DNA from: Frankiales bacterium | GTDB lineage: Bacteria > Actinomycetota > Actinomycetes > Mycobacteriales > Jatrophihabitantaceae | Reading direction: 5' to 3' | NCBI GenBank assembly: GCA_025966315.1 | Contig: JAOPUZ010000025.1 | Coordinates: 1 to 64,000 of the forward strand | DNA length: 64,000 bases | The notes under the pieces: model-generated | The model's input: only the letters and a program-made list of their open reading frames with translations | Told to the model about the DNA's origin: nothing | Database searches by the model: none | Shown here: one piece after another, positions 17,997 through 26,850 of the stretch | Position numbering within the stretch: position 1 is the first letter of the stretch | Layout of the letters: the number at the start of each line of letters is the position of its first letter | Translations under genes and position numbers: made by a program

Positions 17997-18812
17997 CTAA
18001 GGCAGCTCGAACGGCGGCGGCGCACCGTCGTAGACAGCCGAACATCCGCAGCCGGTTTGGCCCTCCGGCAGCTCACCCACACCGGCCAACAACAACGACC
18101 GGAGCCGGGGCAGGTTGGCGGCGAACTGTTCGAGTACCTCGCCGTGGGTCACGCCGGCCCCGGCGTCGACGCCCGCGTCGTGGTCGGTGACCAGGCAGAT
18201 AGCGGTAAAGCACAGCGCCAGCTCGCGGGCCAGCGTCGCCTCGGGCATCCCGGTCATGCCGATTATGTCGACCTGCGCGCGCTGCCAGACCAGCGACTCG
18301 GCGCGGGTCGAGAACCGTGGCCCGTTGATGACCACCAGCGTGCCCGCGCTCACTGCGTCGATGCCGGTCGTCTTGGCGGCCCGCGCCACCGCGGCCCGTC
18401 CGTCCGGGCAGTACGGATCGGCGAACGAGACGTGCGCGACGCCGGTGTCGCCGTCGTTGTAGGTGTGCGCTCGCCCGGAGGTGTGATCGATGATCTGGTC
18501 GGGGAGCAGGATCGAGCCCGGGCCGAGATCGGCGCGCAGGCTGCCGACGGCCGAGGCGGCAACGACCTGCCGGACGCCCACCGAACGCAACGCCCAGAGA
18601 TTGGCGCGGTACGGCACGCGATGGGGCGCGAACCGATGATCCACGCCATGCCGGGGCAGGAAGGCCACCCGCCGGCCGGCCACCTCGCCCACGGTGAGCG
18701 GCGCGCTCGGCGCCCCCCACGGCGTCGACACGCTCACCTCGCGGGCGTCCTCGAGCAGGGAGTAGAAGCCCGAGCCACCGATCACGCCGATATCGGCTTG
18801 TGCGTCCGTCAC
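17997..18812 (-). CDS. mtnP: S-methyl-5'-thioadenosine phosphorylase
   Basis: A 271-residue phosphorylase that splits methylthioadenosine (or related purine nucleosides) with phosphate during methionine salvage. Motifs: IGVIGGSGFY at the N terminus, LPRHGVDHRFAPHRVPYRAN (phosphate and sugar binding, about 55-75), VVINGPRFSTRAES (about 175) and IIGMTGMPEATLARE, whose MTG-MPE supports MTAP over guanosine phosphorylase, then VTDHDAG. The C terminus ends in a Cys-rich tail (TGCGCS). GTG 18812 fits homologue N termini; GTG 18836 would add eight residues. Neither has a convincing ribosome site. Confidence 0.88.
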   Translation of the reverse strand: MTDAQADIGVIGGSGFYSLLEDAREVSVSTPWGAPSAPLTVGEVAGRRVAFLPRHGVDHRFAPHRVPYRANLWALRSVGVRQVVAASAVGSLRADLGPGSILLPDQIIDHTSGRAHTYNDGDTGVAHVSFADPYCPDGRAAVARAAKTTGIDAVSAGTLVVINGPRFSTRAESLVWQRAQVDIIGMTGMPEATLARELALCFTAICLVTDHDAGVDAGAGVTHGEVLEQFAANLPRLRSLLLAGVGELPEGQTGCGCSAVYDGAPPPFELP

Positions 18813-18923
18813 AGGATGAGGGTACGGAAGGACCACGGGCCTACGTCGGCCGCCAAAACTAGGGCGTCAGAGTAAAGTTCGAGGGCGACCGTATGTTCTG
18901 AAATGCCAAGGTCCGGAGCCGAA

Positions 18924-20072
18924 ATGCACCGCAATCATTACGACACCGAACACCGGGCCTTCGGTGAATCCGTGTCGACCTTCATCGAGAAGCAAATGAC
19001 GCCGGACTACGAGAAATGGGAAGCGGCCGGTCTGGCGCCCCGTGAGCTGTTCAGCCGGGCCGGCGAACAGGGGCTGCTCGGCATACAGGTCCCCGAGCAG
19101 TTCGGTGGCGGCGGCGTCCACGACTTCCGCTTCAACCAGATCCTCGGCGAAGAGATCATGCTGGCCGGGGTCGGCGCCGCGGGGTTGGGCATCACGCTGC
19201 ACAACGACATCTGCCTGCCTTATTTTCTGAGGTACACCACGGACGAGCAGAAGCAGCGGTGGCTGCCGGGCATCGCATCCGGCGAGCTGATCACCGCCAT
19301 TGCCATGACCGAGCCGGGCGCCGGCTCCGACCTGGCCGGCATCCGGACCTCAGCGGTCGCTGACGGTGCCGAGCTGGTCGTCAACGGATCGAAGACGTTC
19401 ATCACCAACGGCATCAATGCCGATCTCGTCATCACCGCCGTCCGCACCGGGCCCGAGCGTCACCACGGCATCAGCCTGGTCGTGATCGAACGCGGCATGC
19501 CCGGCTTCGAGCGGGGCCGCAACCTGAACAAGCTCGGCCTGCATTCGCAGGACACGGCCGAGCTGTCCTTCACCGATGTCCGGGTGCCGCTGGGCAACGT
19601 CTTGGGCGAGGTCGGTTCCGGATTCCGCTACCTGGTGTCCAACCTGCCCCAGGAACGGATGTCCATCGCCAATGCCGGCGTGGCCGGTGCCCGGGCCGCG
19701 CTGAACTGGACCATCGAGTACGTGCGCCAGCGCAAGGCGTTCGGCGAACCGATTGGGGCATTGCAGAACACCCGCTTCGTGCTGGCTGAAGTGTCGACCG
19801 AGGTCGATGTGGCCCAGGCCTACGTCGATGCCTGCGTGGCCGCGCTCAATCGGGGCGAGCTGACCGCCGAAGATGCGGCCAAAGCCAAGTGGTGGTGCAC
19901 GGAACTGCAGGGGCGGGCGGCCGACAAGTGCCTGCAATTGCACGGTGGTTACGGGTACATGACCGAGTACCCGATCGCCCGGGCGTACGCCGACGCCCGG
20001 GTGACCCGGATCGCCGGCGGCACCACCGAGATCATGAAAGAGATCATCGGTCGATCGTTGAAGCTGACCTGA
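18924..20072 (+). CDS. Acyl-CoA dehydrogenase
   Basis: A 382-residue FAD-dependent dehydrogenase of the long- or medium-chain type. Motifs: LGIQVPEQFGGGG (about 55), AMTEPGAGSDLAGI (FAD/acyl site, about 125), KTFITNG, LGLHSQDTAELSF, NLPQERMSIA and the C-terminal QLHGGYGYMTEYPIARAYADAR stretch (split over about 330-350). The catalytic base of this subfamily lies near EYPIARAYADAR-TRIAGGTTEIM. GGAG six bases before ATG 18924 makes this start likelier than ATG 18903, which lies only five bases after a TATGTT box. It is transcribed away from mtnP and the substrate is unknown. Confidence 0.9.
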   Translation: MHRNHYDTEHRAFGESVSTFIEKQMTPDYEKWEAAGLAPRELFSRAGEQGLLGIQVPEQFGGGGVHDFRFNQILGEEIMLAGVGAAGLGITLHNDICLPYFLRYTTDEQKQRWLPGIASGELITAIAMTEPGAGSDLAGIRTSAVADGAELVVNGSKTFITNGINADLVITAVRTGPERHHGISLVVIERGMPGFERGRNLNKLGLHSQDTAELSFTDVRVPLGNVLGEVGSGFRYLVSNLPQERMSIANAGVAGARAALNWTIEYVRQRKAFGEPIGALQNTRFVLAEVSTEVDVAQAYVDACVAALNRGELTAEDAAKAKWWCTELQGRAADKCLQLHGGYGYMTEYPIARAYADARVTRIAGGTTEIMKEIIGRSLKLT

Positions 20073-20078
20073 TCTCAC

Positions 20079-20131
20079 CGCGATCATGCAACACCTGGCA
20101 TCACGTAGATGCCAGGTGTTGCATGATCGCG
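20079..20131. terminator. Perfect 23-bp-arm intergenic palindrome
   Basis: Arms of 23 bases (20079-20101 and 20109-20131) are exact reverse complements around a seven-base loop CACGTAG; the left arm starts CGCGATCATGCAACACC. The hairpin fills most of the gap between the acyl-CoA dehydrogenase gene and maf. It begins seven bases after the dehydrogenase stop and ends 15 bases before the maf start. It has no U tract. It may terminate transcription, protect the mRNA end, or be a repeat-derived palindrome like the one at 26779. Confidence 0.85.
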
Positions 20132-20146
20132 TGAAAGTATCGACCG

Positions 20147-20812
20147 GTGCGCTTCATTCTCGCCTCGCAGTCCCCCGCCCGCCTTCGTACGTTGCGCCAG
20201 GCCGGCGTGGAACCCGAGGTACGGGTTTCCGGTGTCGATGAGGACGAGGTCACTGCACCGTCCACAGCCGCTCTGGTCGAAGCGCTGGCGATGGCAAAAG
20301 CCTTTGCGGTAGCAAGCGAACTGGATGCGCAAGTGTCGGTACCCGGCGACGAACCGGAGTTCGGTCCCGCCGCGGATCCGGACCAGGCGGTGCTCGTACT
20401 CGGCTGCGACTCGCTACTTGAATTCCGGGGCGCTCCGCTGGGTAAGCCGGCCTCGGCAGCCGAAGCGGTGGCACGCTGGCGCGAGATACGCGGGCGCAGC
20501 GGCATCCTGCACACAGGGCACTGTCTGGTCGATATCCGCGCGGGCGTGTTGGCCGGTTCGACTACGAAGCTCGCCAGCACCGAGGTTCGCTTCGGGTACC
20601 CGTCAGACGTTGAGATCGATGACTACGTCGCGACCGGCGAACCACTGGCCGTGGCCGGCGCGTTCACCATCGACGGCCTCGGCGGCTGGTTCATCGAACG
20701 GATCGTCGGCGACCATCACAACGTGGTTGGGCTGTCTTTGCCCTTGCTACGCGCCATGATTCTCGAAGCGGGCTATCGGCTGGCCGACCTGCCGCGGCCC
20801 GCAATCGGCTGA
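20147..20812 (+). CDS. maf: Maf family nucleoside triphosphate pyrophosphatase
   Basis: A 221-residue Maf protein that hydrolyses non-canonical or certain canonical nucleotides to monophosphates (house-cleaning role). Landmarks are the N-terminal LASQSPARLRTLRQAG (SxxR nucleotide-binding signature), the catalytic Asp in LGCDSLLEF (about 86), GKP, HTGHCL and GAFTIDGLGGWFIERIVGD. An acidic, proline-containing insertion around residues 62-78 is not usual. The GTG at 20147 gives the canonical N terminus. It stays close to the acyl-CoA carboxylase genes, as I recall for mycobacterial maf. Confidence 0.92.
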   Translation: MRFILASQSPARLRTLRQAGVEPEVRVSGVDEDEVTAPSTAALVEALAMAKAFAVASELDAQVSVPGDEPEFGPAADPDQAVLVLGCDSLLEFRGAPLGKPASAAEAVARWREIRGRSGILHTGHCLVDIRAGVLAGSTTKLASTEVRFGYPSDVEIDDYVATGEPLAVAGAFTIDGLGGWFIERIVGDHHNVVGLSLPLLRAMILEAGYRLADLPRPAIG

Positions 20813-20886
20813 TCATTGCTCACAGCGCGCAGGGCCGATGCCGGCGTGCAACTGTGACCCCCCGGTCGCTCGCCGGAACCCGGGCG

Positions 20887-21447
20887 TCAGATCCGCCGGC
20901 CGAGGAAGGCCAGCAGCTTGGCCTGCGGGTCGGCATCTTCGGCCACCGGCACCGCCGGCCCGAACGCAGACGGACCGCGAAGGGCGTCCCCCAGCGATTC
21001 TGCGTCAGCCTGCACGCGTTCGATCTCGGCTGCGTCGATTGACTCGTCCTGTCCCGTCGCATGGGCGACATCCCAGCCGTGCACGACTTGATCGAAGCAG
21101 AGGAACCGGTCAACCGCTGCCGCGAACGTCGACGGACCGGCCATGCCCTCGAACTCCGCGTTGGCCCGCTCAGGATTGTCGAGATCGGCCTGCACGACGG
21201 CGCTGGCACGCCGCCAGGCACCGACCGGGTCGACCGACGCGCTGGGCAAGTCCGGCATCTGACGCCCGACCAGGCCAAGGAAGATGCCCTGTGTTGCGAT
21301 GACGTGCCCGACCAGTTCCCGAACCGTCCAGCCCTCGCACGGCGTCCGCAACTCCCATTGGTCCGGTGCCACCCCGGCGACCTTGTCACCGAACAGACCA
21401 GCCAAACGCCGGTAGCGCTCGGACACCATCGCGTTGCTGCTATCCAT
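20887..21447 (-). CDS. TIGR03086 family (DinB/MDMPI-like) metal-binding protein
   Basis: A 186-residue protein of the DinB/mycothiol-dependent maleylpyruvate isomerase N-terminal fold. It shows the first helix with RYRRLAGLFGDKV, TPCEGWTVRELVGHVIATQG (first metal-ligand His, about 45-50), GAWRRASAVV and CFDQVVHGWDVAHATGQ (the other His residues, about 125-133). TIGR03086 members probably bind a divalent metal and may use mycothiol, but reactions are unknown. ATG 21447 is supported by AGGAGG eight bases upstream. It is transcribed alone towards maf. Confidence 0.88.
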   Translation of the reverse strand: MDSSNAMVSERYRRLAGLFGDKVAGVAPDQWELRTPCEGWTVRELVGHVIATQGIFLGLVGRQMPDLPSASVDPVGAWRRASAVVQADLDNPERANAEFEGMAGPSTFAAAVDRFLCFDQVVHGWDVAHATGQDESIDAAEIERVQADAESLGDALRGPSAFGPAVPVAEDADPQAKLLAFLGRRI

Positions 21448-21506
21448 CTGCTCAGCCTCCTGTTGGTCGAGAGGGCAAGTGTGGCGCATGCCCCCGACAG
21501 TTCACG

Positions 21507-23048
21507 TCAGACGGGTGGCACGCCATGCCGCTTGTCCGGGACGGCACGGACCTTGTTGCGCAACGCCGCGAACCGGCGTAGCAGTTCAGCCCGCAGTTCC
21601 TCCGGCGTGATGATCGCATCGAGCACCAGATCGGCGGCCAGGCGGAGCAAATCCACGTCGGCCTCGTACTCGCTCCGGCGAGCCTTGACGAACGCGGCCT
21701 GCTCCTCCGGGTCCGTGATTTCGGCGATCTTGTTGGCATAGACCGCGTTGACGGCGGCCTCCGGTCCCATCACGGCGACGCGGGCCGTCGGCAGCGCGAT
21801 GCACGCGTCGGGCATGAAACCAGGTCCGTTCATCGCGTACAGCCCGGCCCCGTAAGCCTTGCGGATGAGCACCGACAGCTGGGGCACGGTTGCCTCGGAC
21901 ACGGCGGTGATCATCTTGGCGCCGTGCCTGATGATGCCCAGTCGCTCGACTTCGGACCCGATCATGAACCCCGGAACGTCGGCCAGGTACAGCAGCGGGA
22001 TGTTGAACGCGTCGCACAGCCAGATGAAGCGGGCCGCCTTGTCGGCCGAGTCCCCGAACAGCACGCCGCCTTTAACCATGGAATTGTTGGCGACAACGCC
22101 CACGCTGGCGCCATCCATGCGGCCGAATCCGATGACCAGTTCAGCAGCAAATTCGGGTTTTATCTCGAAGAATGAGTCGGCGTCGATCAGACCGTCGATG
22201 ATTGCGTGGATGTCGAACGGGACGGACTCGTCGGCCGGCACAGAGGTTGAGTCCAACTCCAGCAGTGGGGGTTCCCCTTGGTAAGAAGGGCAATCCTGGC
22301 GCCAATTGGACGGCACGTAGGAGAAGAACAATCGCGCCTGTTCGATCGCGTCGGCGTCGTCGGCGGCCAGATTGTCGCCGCAGCCGGACACGGTGGCGTG
22401 CATCCGGGCGCCACCCATTTCTTTCAGGCTGACCTTCTCGCCGACGACCATCTCGGCCATTCGAGGCGAGCCCAGATACATGGACGCGTTGTCCTCGACC
22501 ATGATGACGATATCGGTGAACGCCGGTATATAGGCTCCGCCGGCGGCCGATGGGCCGAACAGGCAGCAGATCTGGGGCACCTTGCCCGATAACGCAATCT
22601 GGTTGTGAAAGATCCGGCCCGCACCGCGGCGCCCGGGGAACAAGGCCACCTGGTCGGTTATCCGGGCCCCGGCCGAGTCGATCAACCAGAAGATCGGCAA
22701 TTCCTCGCTGAGCGCCCGTTCGGTCGTCCGGATAATCTTCTCGACCGTCCGCGCGCCCCAGGATCCTGCCTTGACGCTGGGATCATTGGCCACCACCAGG
22801 GCCATCCGGCCATCGACCAGACCCTGCCCGGTGACCACACCGTCGGCGGGCAGCCCGGCATTGAGCGCATTGGCCAACTGGGCGTCCTCCACGAAGCTGG
22901 CCTCGTCGAACAGCAACGCGATCCGGTCGCGGACGTAGAGCTTGTTCTCGCCCGTCAGCTTCGCCGCGGCCCGCTCGGACAAGGTCAGGGTGGCTTGCCT
23001 GGCTCGAGAAATCTCATCGACCTCTTCGGCGCCCGAACCGTCACTCAT
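21507..23048 (-). CDS. Acyl-CoA carboxylase carboxyltransferase subunit
   Basis: A 513-residue carboxyltransferase paralogous to AccD5 at 9722 but clearly distinct. Landmarks are LYVRDRIALLFDEASFVED, GVVTGQGLVDGR, DSAGARITDQ, FGPSAAGGAYIPAFTDIVIM (about 170-190), DVPGFMIGSEVERLGIIRHGAK and YGAGLYAMNGPGF. Its start overlaps the stop of the acyl-CoA dehydrogenase upstream (ATGA). With that gene and the MerR regulator it resembles an acyl-CoA degradation cassette such as the leucine/isovalerate pathway. It would use the biotinylated AccA3-type subunit. The exact acyl-CoA substrate cannot be read from sequence. Confidence 0.9.
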   Translation of the reverse strand: MSDGSGAEEVDEISRARQATLTLSERAAAKLTGENKLYVRDRIALLFDEASFVEDAQLANALNAGLPADGVVTGQGLVDGRMALVVANDPSVKAGSWGARTVEKIIRTTERALSEELPIFWLIDSAGARITDQVALFPGRRGAGRIFHNQIALSGKVPQICCLFGPSAAGGAYIPAFTDIVIMVEDNASMYLGSPRMAEMVVGEKVSLKEMGGARMHATVSGCGDNLAADDADAIEQARLFFSYVPSNWRQDCPSYQGEPPLLELDSTSVPADESVPFDIHAIIDGLIDADSFFEIKPEFAAELVIGFGRMDGASVGVVANNSMVKGGVLFGDSADKAARFIWLCDAFNIPLLYLADVPGFMIGSEVERLGIIRHGAKMITAVSEATVPQLSVLIRKAYGAGLYAMNGPGFMPDACIALPTARVAVMGPEAAVNAVYANKIAEITDPEEQAAFVKARRSEYEADVDLLRLAADLVLDAIITPEELRAELLRRFAALRNKVRAVPDKRHGVPPV

Positions 23049-24253
23049 CAGGACTCGAGATCCAAGCCCAGCCCACGGGCCAGCACCATGCGCTGCACCT
23101 CGGACGTTCCCTCACCGATTTCGAGAATCTTGGCGTCACGGTAGAAGCGTGCCACCGGGAACTCCTCCATGAAACCGTTGCCGCCGAATACCTGGGTGGC
23201 GGTTCGGGTTGCCGACACGGCCGCCTCGGTCGAATAGAGCTTGGCCATGGCGGCGGCTTGCTTGACCTGGCTGACCGGGCGCCCGGCATCTTTCAGCGCG
23301 GCGGCCTTGTAGGTGAGCAATCGTGCGGCCTCGACCGAGACCGCCAGATCACTGAGCGCAAACGCGATCGCCTGCCGGGAGCCGATCGGCTTACCGAAAG
23401 TGGTGCGCTGTTTGGCGTAGCTGAGCGACTGTTCCAGGCAGGCTTGGGCGAGCCCGACGGCCAATGCGGAGATGGCGATCCGGCCGTCGTCGAGAATGGC
23501 CAGGAACTGTTTGAATCCGCGACCACGCTCGCCGACCAGGTTTGCCGCGGGCACCGCGCAATCGTCGAAGGTGAGCCCGTGGGTGTCCGAGGCGTGCCAG
23601 CCGAGCTTGTTGTACGCGGGCTGCACGATGAAACCGGGCGTACCCGACGGCACCAGGATGGCTGAAATCTCGGGCTTGCCGTTCACGGTGCCGGTCCGGG
23701 CGGTCACGGTCACGCACGAGGTGATGGATGATCCCGAATTGGTGATGAAGGCCTTGGCACCGTTGATCACCCAGTTGCCGTCCACCAGTTCGGCCCGGGT
23801 GCGGGTGGCCCCCGCGTCGGAGCCGGCCTCTGGTTCGGTCAGTCCGAACGCGGCCAGGGTGCGACCGGCCACCAGATCGGGGAGCCAGCGCTCCTTCAAT
23901 TCGTCCGAGCCGTAGCTCAGGATCGGGTTGATGCCCAGTCCGACCCCTGCCGACAGGGTGATGCCGACCGATTGGTCGACCCGGCCGAGTTCCTCGATGG
24001 CAATGCAGAGCGAGGTGAAGTGCCCAGCTTCGCTGATGCTTGGCTGCCCGTCGACGGCATCGGGCACCGAACCGCCGAACCGTTCCGGCACGACCAGCCC
24101 GAACAAGCCGAGGGCACCGAGCTTGGGTACCAGCTCGGCCGGGAAGTGATGGTCGGCGTCCCATTTGGCTACCTGCGGGGCCACTTCGGCTTCGGCGAAT
24201 TCGCGGACCACCGAGCGGAACAGCTCGTGATCGCTTGACAGCTCGAACGACAT
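23048..24253 (-). CDS. Acyl-CoA dehydrogenase of the MerR-controlled cassette
   Basis: A 401-residue FAD enzyme of the short/branched-chain acyl-CoA dehydrogenase type. Motifs: FGLVVPERFGG, FGLTEPEAGSDAGATRT (about 145), KAFITNSG, LGWHASDTHGLTFDDCAVP (about 215), FGKPIGSRQAIAF and the C-terminal VFGGNGFMEEFPVARFYRDAK stretch with EIGEGTSEVQRMVLAR. It lacks the Glu usually seen before EFP-R-YRDAK in some subfamilies, so the catalytic base must be assigned by alignment. ATG 24253 has GGAGG about nine bases upstream. It reads divergently from merR and is coupled to the carboxyltransferase. Confidence 0.92.
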   Translation of the reverse strand: MSFELSSDHELFRSVVREFAEAEVAPQVAKWDADHHFPAELVPKLGALGLFGLVVPERFGGSVPDAVDGQPSISEAGHFTSLCIAIEELGRVDQSVGITLSAGVGLGINPILSYGSDELKERWLPDLVAGRTLAAFGLTEPEAGSDAGATRTRAELVDGNWVINGAKAFITNSGSSITSCVTVTARTGTVNGKPEISAILVPSGTPGFIVQPAYNKLGWHASDTHGLTFDDCAVPAANLVGERGRGFKQFLAILDDGRIAISALAVGLAQACLEQSLSYAKQRTTFGKPIGSRQAIAFALSDLAVSVEAARLLTYKAAALKDAGRPVSQVKQAAAMAKLYSTEAAVSATRTATQVFGGNGFMEEFPVARFYRDAKILEIGEGTSEVQRMVLARGLGLDLES

Positions 24254-24304
24254 CCGGACGCGCCTCCTCATCCTGCCCAACTCGTCCTCCCAGCGTCCCT
24301 GACC

Positions 24305-24332
24305 TTGACGTAAACGTCAATCTCTCTACGAT
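24305..24332 (+). promoter_or_regulatory. Palindromic MerR operator overlapping the merR promoter
   Basis: TTGACGTAAACGTCAA (24305-24320) has perfect seven-base arms around a two-base centre. It resembles, as I recall, the binding motif of LiuR-type MerR regulators of branched-chain acyl-CoA catabolism. Its left half is a -35 box (TTGACG) and TACGAT at 24327-24332 is a good -10 box, 16 bases apart. The merR ATG at 24339 lies where transcription should begin, implying a leaderless, autoregulated transcript. The same palindrome offers a -35 box towards the divergent dehydrogenase operon. Confidence 0.7.
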
Positions 24333-24338
24333 GGCGAC

Positions 24339-24923
24339 ATGGTGACCGGGACGCCGACCGAACAACAGGCGAACGAGCAAGAGGCGAACGAGCAAAACGA
24401 GCAACAGGTGAATGAGCAGTGGACGGTCGGTGAGCTGGCGGCCGAACTCGGCATCACCACCCGGACGTTGCGCTTCTATGAGGACCAGGGCCTGATCTCA
24501 CCGGCCCGACGCGGCGCTGCCCGCAGTTATGACCACCGCGACCGAGCCCGAATGCGCCTGATCTTGCGAGGCAAGCGGTTCGGCATGTCGCTGGCCGAGA
24601 TTGCCGAGATCGTCGGCATGTACGACGGCGCAGCCAGCTCCGAACGCCGCCAGCTCGAGACCCTGCTGGCCCGCCTGAACGAGATCGCGGCGGACCTGCG
24701 GGCCCGCCAGCGGGATCTGGCCCGGACGCTGGCCGAGGTCGGGCAAGTCGCGTCCCAGTGCCGAGATCGGCTGGCGGAATTGTCCGCGACGCAGCATCCC
24801 GGCGCCCCCGCCACGACATCGGCGGTATCACTCCAGGACCCGCCGAATGACGGCGCACCCGTGACCCACCACTCACACCGACAGGGTCGCGGTATCGGTA
24901 ACCTTCGCAGCGGGTTTGTATAA
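24339..24923 (+). CDS. MerR family regulator of acyl-CoA catabolism
   Basis: A 194-residue regulator. A glutamine/asparagine/glutamate-rich N-terminal tail (about 7-28, repeats of ANEQ/NEQ) precedes the MerR DNA-binding domain: [26 protein letters not shown] (about 29-54) and the second wing with [18 protein letters not shown] coiled coil (about 105-150) follows and the C-terminal 45 residues look disordered. No Cys-based metal site is visible. Divergence from an acyl-CoA dehydrogenase/carboxyltransferase operon and the operator at 24305 indicate a LiuR-like repressor responding to an acyl-CoA intermediate; this is inference. Confidence 0.88.
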   Translation: MVTGTPTEQQANEQEANEQNEQQVNEQWTVGELAAELGITTRTLRFYEDQGLISPARRGAARSYDHRDRARMRLILRGKRFGMSLAEIAEIVGMYDGAASSERRQLETLLARLNEIAADLRARQRDLARTLAEVGQVASQCRDRLAELSATQHPGAPATTSAVSLQDPPNDGAPVTHHSHRQGRGIGNLRSGFV

Positions 24924-25014
24924 GGCTTTCATCACGGCGTCACAGGTGGTCACTGCCACCGGTCTCGACCAGTGTTCTCGTCAGCCTTGCCCGGTTCGCC
25001 CAGGAGGTCCAGCT

Positions 25015-26769
25015 ATGCAGAAGGTGCTCATCGCCAATCGTGGCGAGATCGCTGTGCGGGTCATTCGGGCCTGCCGGGACGCCGGAATCGCGTCGGTGGC
25101 CGTGTACGCCGAGCCCGATCGGGACGCCCTGCACGTCCGGTTCGCCGACGAGGCCTTCGCATTGGGCGGCAACACCCCGGGCGAGTCGTACCTGGTGATC
25201 GACAAGGTGTTGGACGCGGCCCGCCAGTCCGGCGCCGACGCCGTCCACCCCGGGTACGGCTTCCTCAGCGAGAACGCCGAGTTCGCCCAGGCCGTCATCG
25301 ACGCCGGGCTGACCTGGATCGGACCGTCGCCACAGTCCATCCGCGATCTGGGTGACAAGGTGACGGCGCGGCACATCGCGTTGAAAGCCGGCGCGCCGCT
25401 CGTCCCGGGCACCAAGGATCCGGTGTCCGGCCCGGACGAGGTCGTCGCCTTCGCCGAAGAATTCGGCCTGCCGGTTGCCATCAAGGCAGCCTTCGGCGGT
25501 GGTGGCCGTGGCCTGAAGATCGCCCGCACCATCGAAGAGATCCCGGAGTTGTACGCCAGCGCGGTGCGTGAAGCAGTGGCCGCCTTCGGACGTGGCGAGT
25601 GCTTCGTCGAGCGTTATCTCGACCGTTCGCGACACGTCGAAGCCCAGGTGCTGGCCGACACCCACGGCAACGTGATCGTGGTCGGCACCCGCGACTGTTC
25701 GCTCCAACGCCGCAATCAGAAGCTGGTCGAGGAAGCGCCGGCCCCGTTCCTGACCGACGACCAGCGCGAGCGGATCCATTCCTCGGCCAAGGCCATCTGC
25801 CGCGAGGCCAACTATCACGGCGCCGGCACCGTGGAGTATCTGGTCGGCAGCGACGGTGTGATCAGCTTCCTCGAGGTCAATACCCGCCTGCAGGTGGAAC
25901 ACCCGGTCAGCGAAGAGACCGCCGGGCTGGATCTGGTCCGGGAACAGTTCCGGATCGCCGACGGTGAGGCGCTGCGCATTACCGAGGACCCGACGCCGCG
26001 CGGGCACGCCTTCGAGTTCCGGATCAACGGCGAGGACCCGGGTCGCGGCTTCCTGCCCGCGCCAGGCACGGTCACCACCTACCGGGAACCGGCCGGACCC
26101 GGTGTTCGGGTCGACTCGGGCATCGAAGGCAACTCGGTCATCGGCGGCGCGTTCGACTCGCTGCTGGCCAAGCTCATCGTGTGGGGCGAGAGCCGGGACG
26201 AGGCGCTGGCCCGGTCCCGCCGGGCGCTGGACGAGTTCGTGGTCGACGGCATGGCCACCGCGCTGCCGTTTCATCGAGCCGTGGTCCGCGATCCCGCCTT
26301 TGCGCCGGCCGATGGGGCGCCGTTCACCGTGTTCACGCGCTGGATCGAGACCGAGTTCGACAACCAGATCCCGGCGTTCAGCGGGGCGGCCGAAGCCGGC
26401 ACCGAGGACGGCGCTCGCGAGACCGTGGTCGTCGAGGTAGGCGGCAAGCGGCTCGAGGTGTCGTTGCCGGCCGGCTTCTCGGTTGGTGGCGGTGGCGGGG
26501 CCAAGCAGGCACCGAAGCGGACCAGTGCCCGCAAAGCCAGTGCCGCCGCATCGGGTGACTCACTGACCGCGCCCATGCAGGGCACGATCGTGAAGGTGGC
26601 CGTCAGCGATGGCGACACCGTCGCGGCCGGCGACCTCGTGGTCGTCCTCGAAGCAATGAAGATGGAACAGCCGATCAACGCGCACAAGGCCGGCACCGTT
26701 ACCGGGCTGACCGCCGAGGCGGGCTCCGTGGTCACGGCTGGCGCGGTGATTTGCGAGATCAAGGACTAG
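25015..26769 (+). CDS. accA3: Acyl-CoA carboxylase alpha subunit, biotin carboxylase fused to biotin carrier
   Basis: A 584-residue protein combining biotin carboxylase (1 to about 450) and a biotinyl carrier domain (about 515-584). Motifs: [20 protein letters not shown] at the N terminus, ATP-grasp loop FGGGGRGLK (about 160), [15 protein letters not shown] catalytic region (about 285-300), and the biotinylation site EAMKMEQ with Lys549. BirA at 8642 should modify it, and both carboxyltransferases in the window probably use it. ATG 25015 has AGGAGG seven bases upstream; the open frame before it is not used. Ala/Lys-rich linker residues 490-520 join the two domains. Confidence 0.94.
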   Translation: MQKVLIANRGEIAVRVIRACRDAGIASVAVYAEPDRDALHVRFADEAFALGGNTPGESYLVIDKVLDAARQSGADAVHPGYGFLSENAEFAQAVIDAGLTWIGPSPQSIRDLGDKVTARHIALKAGAPLVPGTKDPVSGPDEVVAFAEEFGLPVAIKAAFGGGGRGLKIARTIEEIPELYASAVREAVAAFGRGECFVERYLDRSRHVEAQVLADTHGNVIVVGTRDCSLQRRNQKLVEEAPAPFLTDDQRERIHSSAKAICREANYHGAGTVEYLVGSDGVISFLEVNTRLQVEHPVSEETAGLDLVREQFRIADGEALRITEDPTPRGHAFEFRINGEDPGRGFLPAPGTVTTYREPAGPGVRVDSGIEGNSVIGGAFDSLLAKLIVWGESRDEALARSRRALDEFVVDGMATALPFHRAVVRDPAFAPADGAPFTVFTRWIETEFDNQIPAFSGAAEAGTEDGARETVVVEVGGKRLEVSLPAGFSVGGGGGAKQAPKRTSARKASAAASGDSLTAPMQGTIVKVAVSDGDTVAAGDLVVVLEAMKMEQPINAHKAGTVTGLTAEAGSVVTAGAVICEIKD

Positions 26770-26778
26770 CCGACTCCA

Positions 26779-26838
26779 TAACGCGAAAGTCCTACTGTCA
26801 CGCCCCTATGGGGACGTAACAGTAGGACTTTCGCGTTA
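26779..26838. terminator. Perfect 20-bp-arm palindrome between convergent genes
   Basis: The arm TAACGCGAAAGTCCTACTGT (26779-26798) pairs exactly with 26819-26838, and the 20-base centre itself contains a CCCC-TAT-GGGG hairpin. It lies between the convergent accA3 and yceI stops, the expected place for a bidirectional terminator. A degenerate half copy occurs at 11591-11626, so it is also a dispersed repeat. Confidence 0.85.
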
Positions 26839-26850
26839 CGAACAGTCAGA

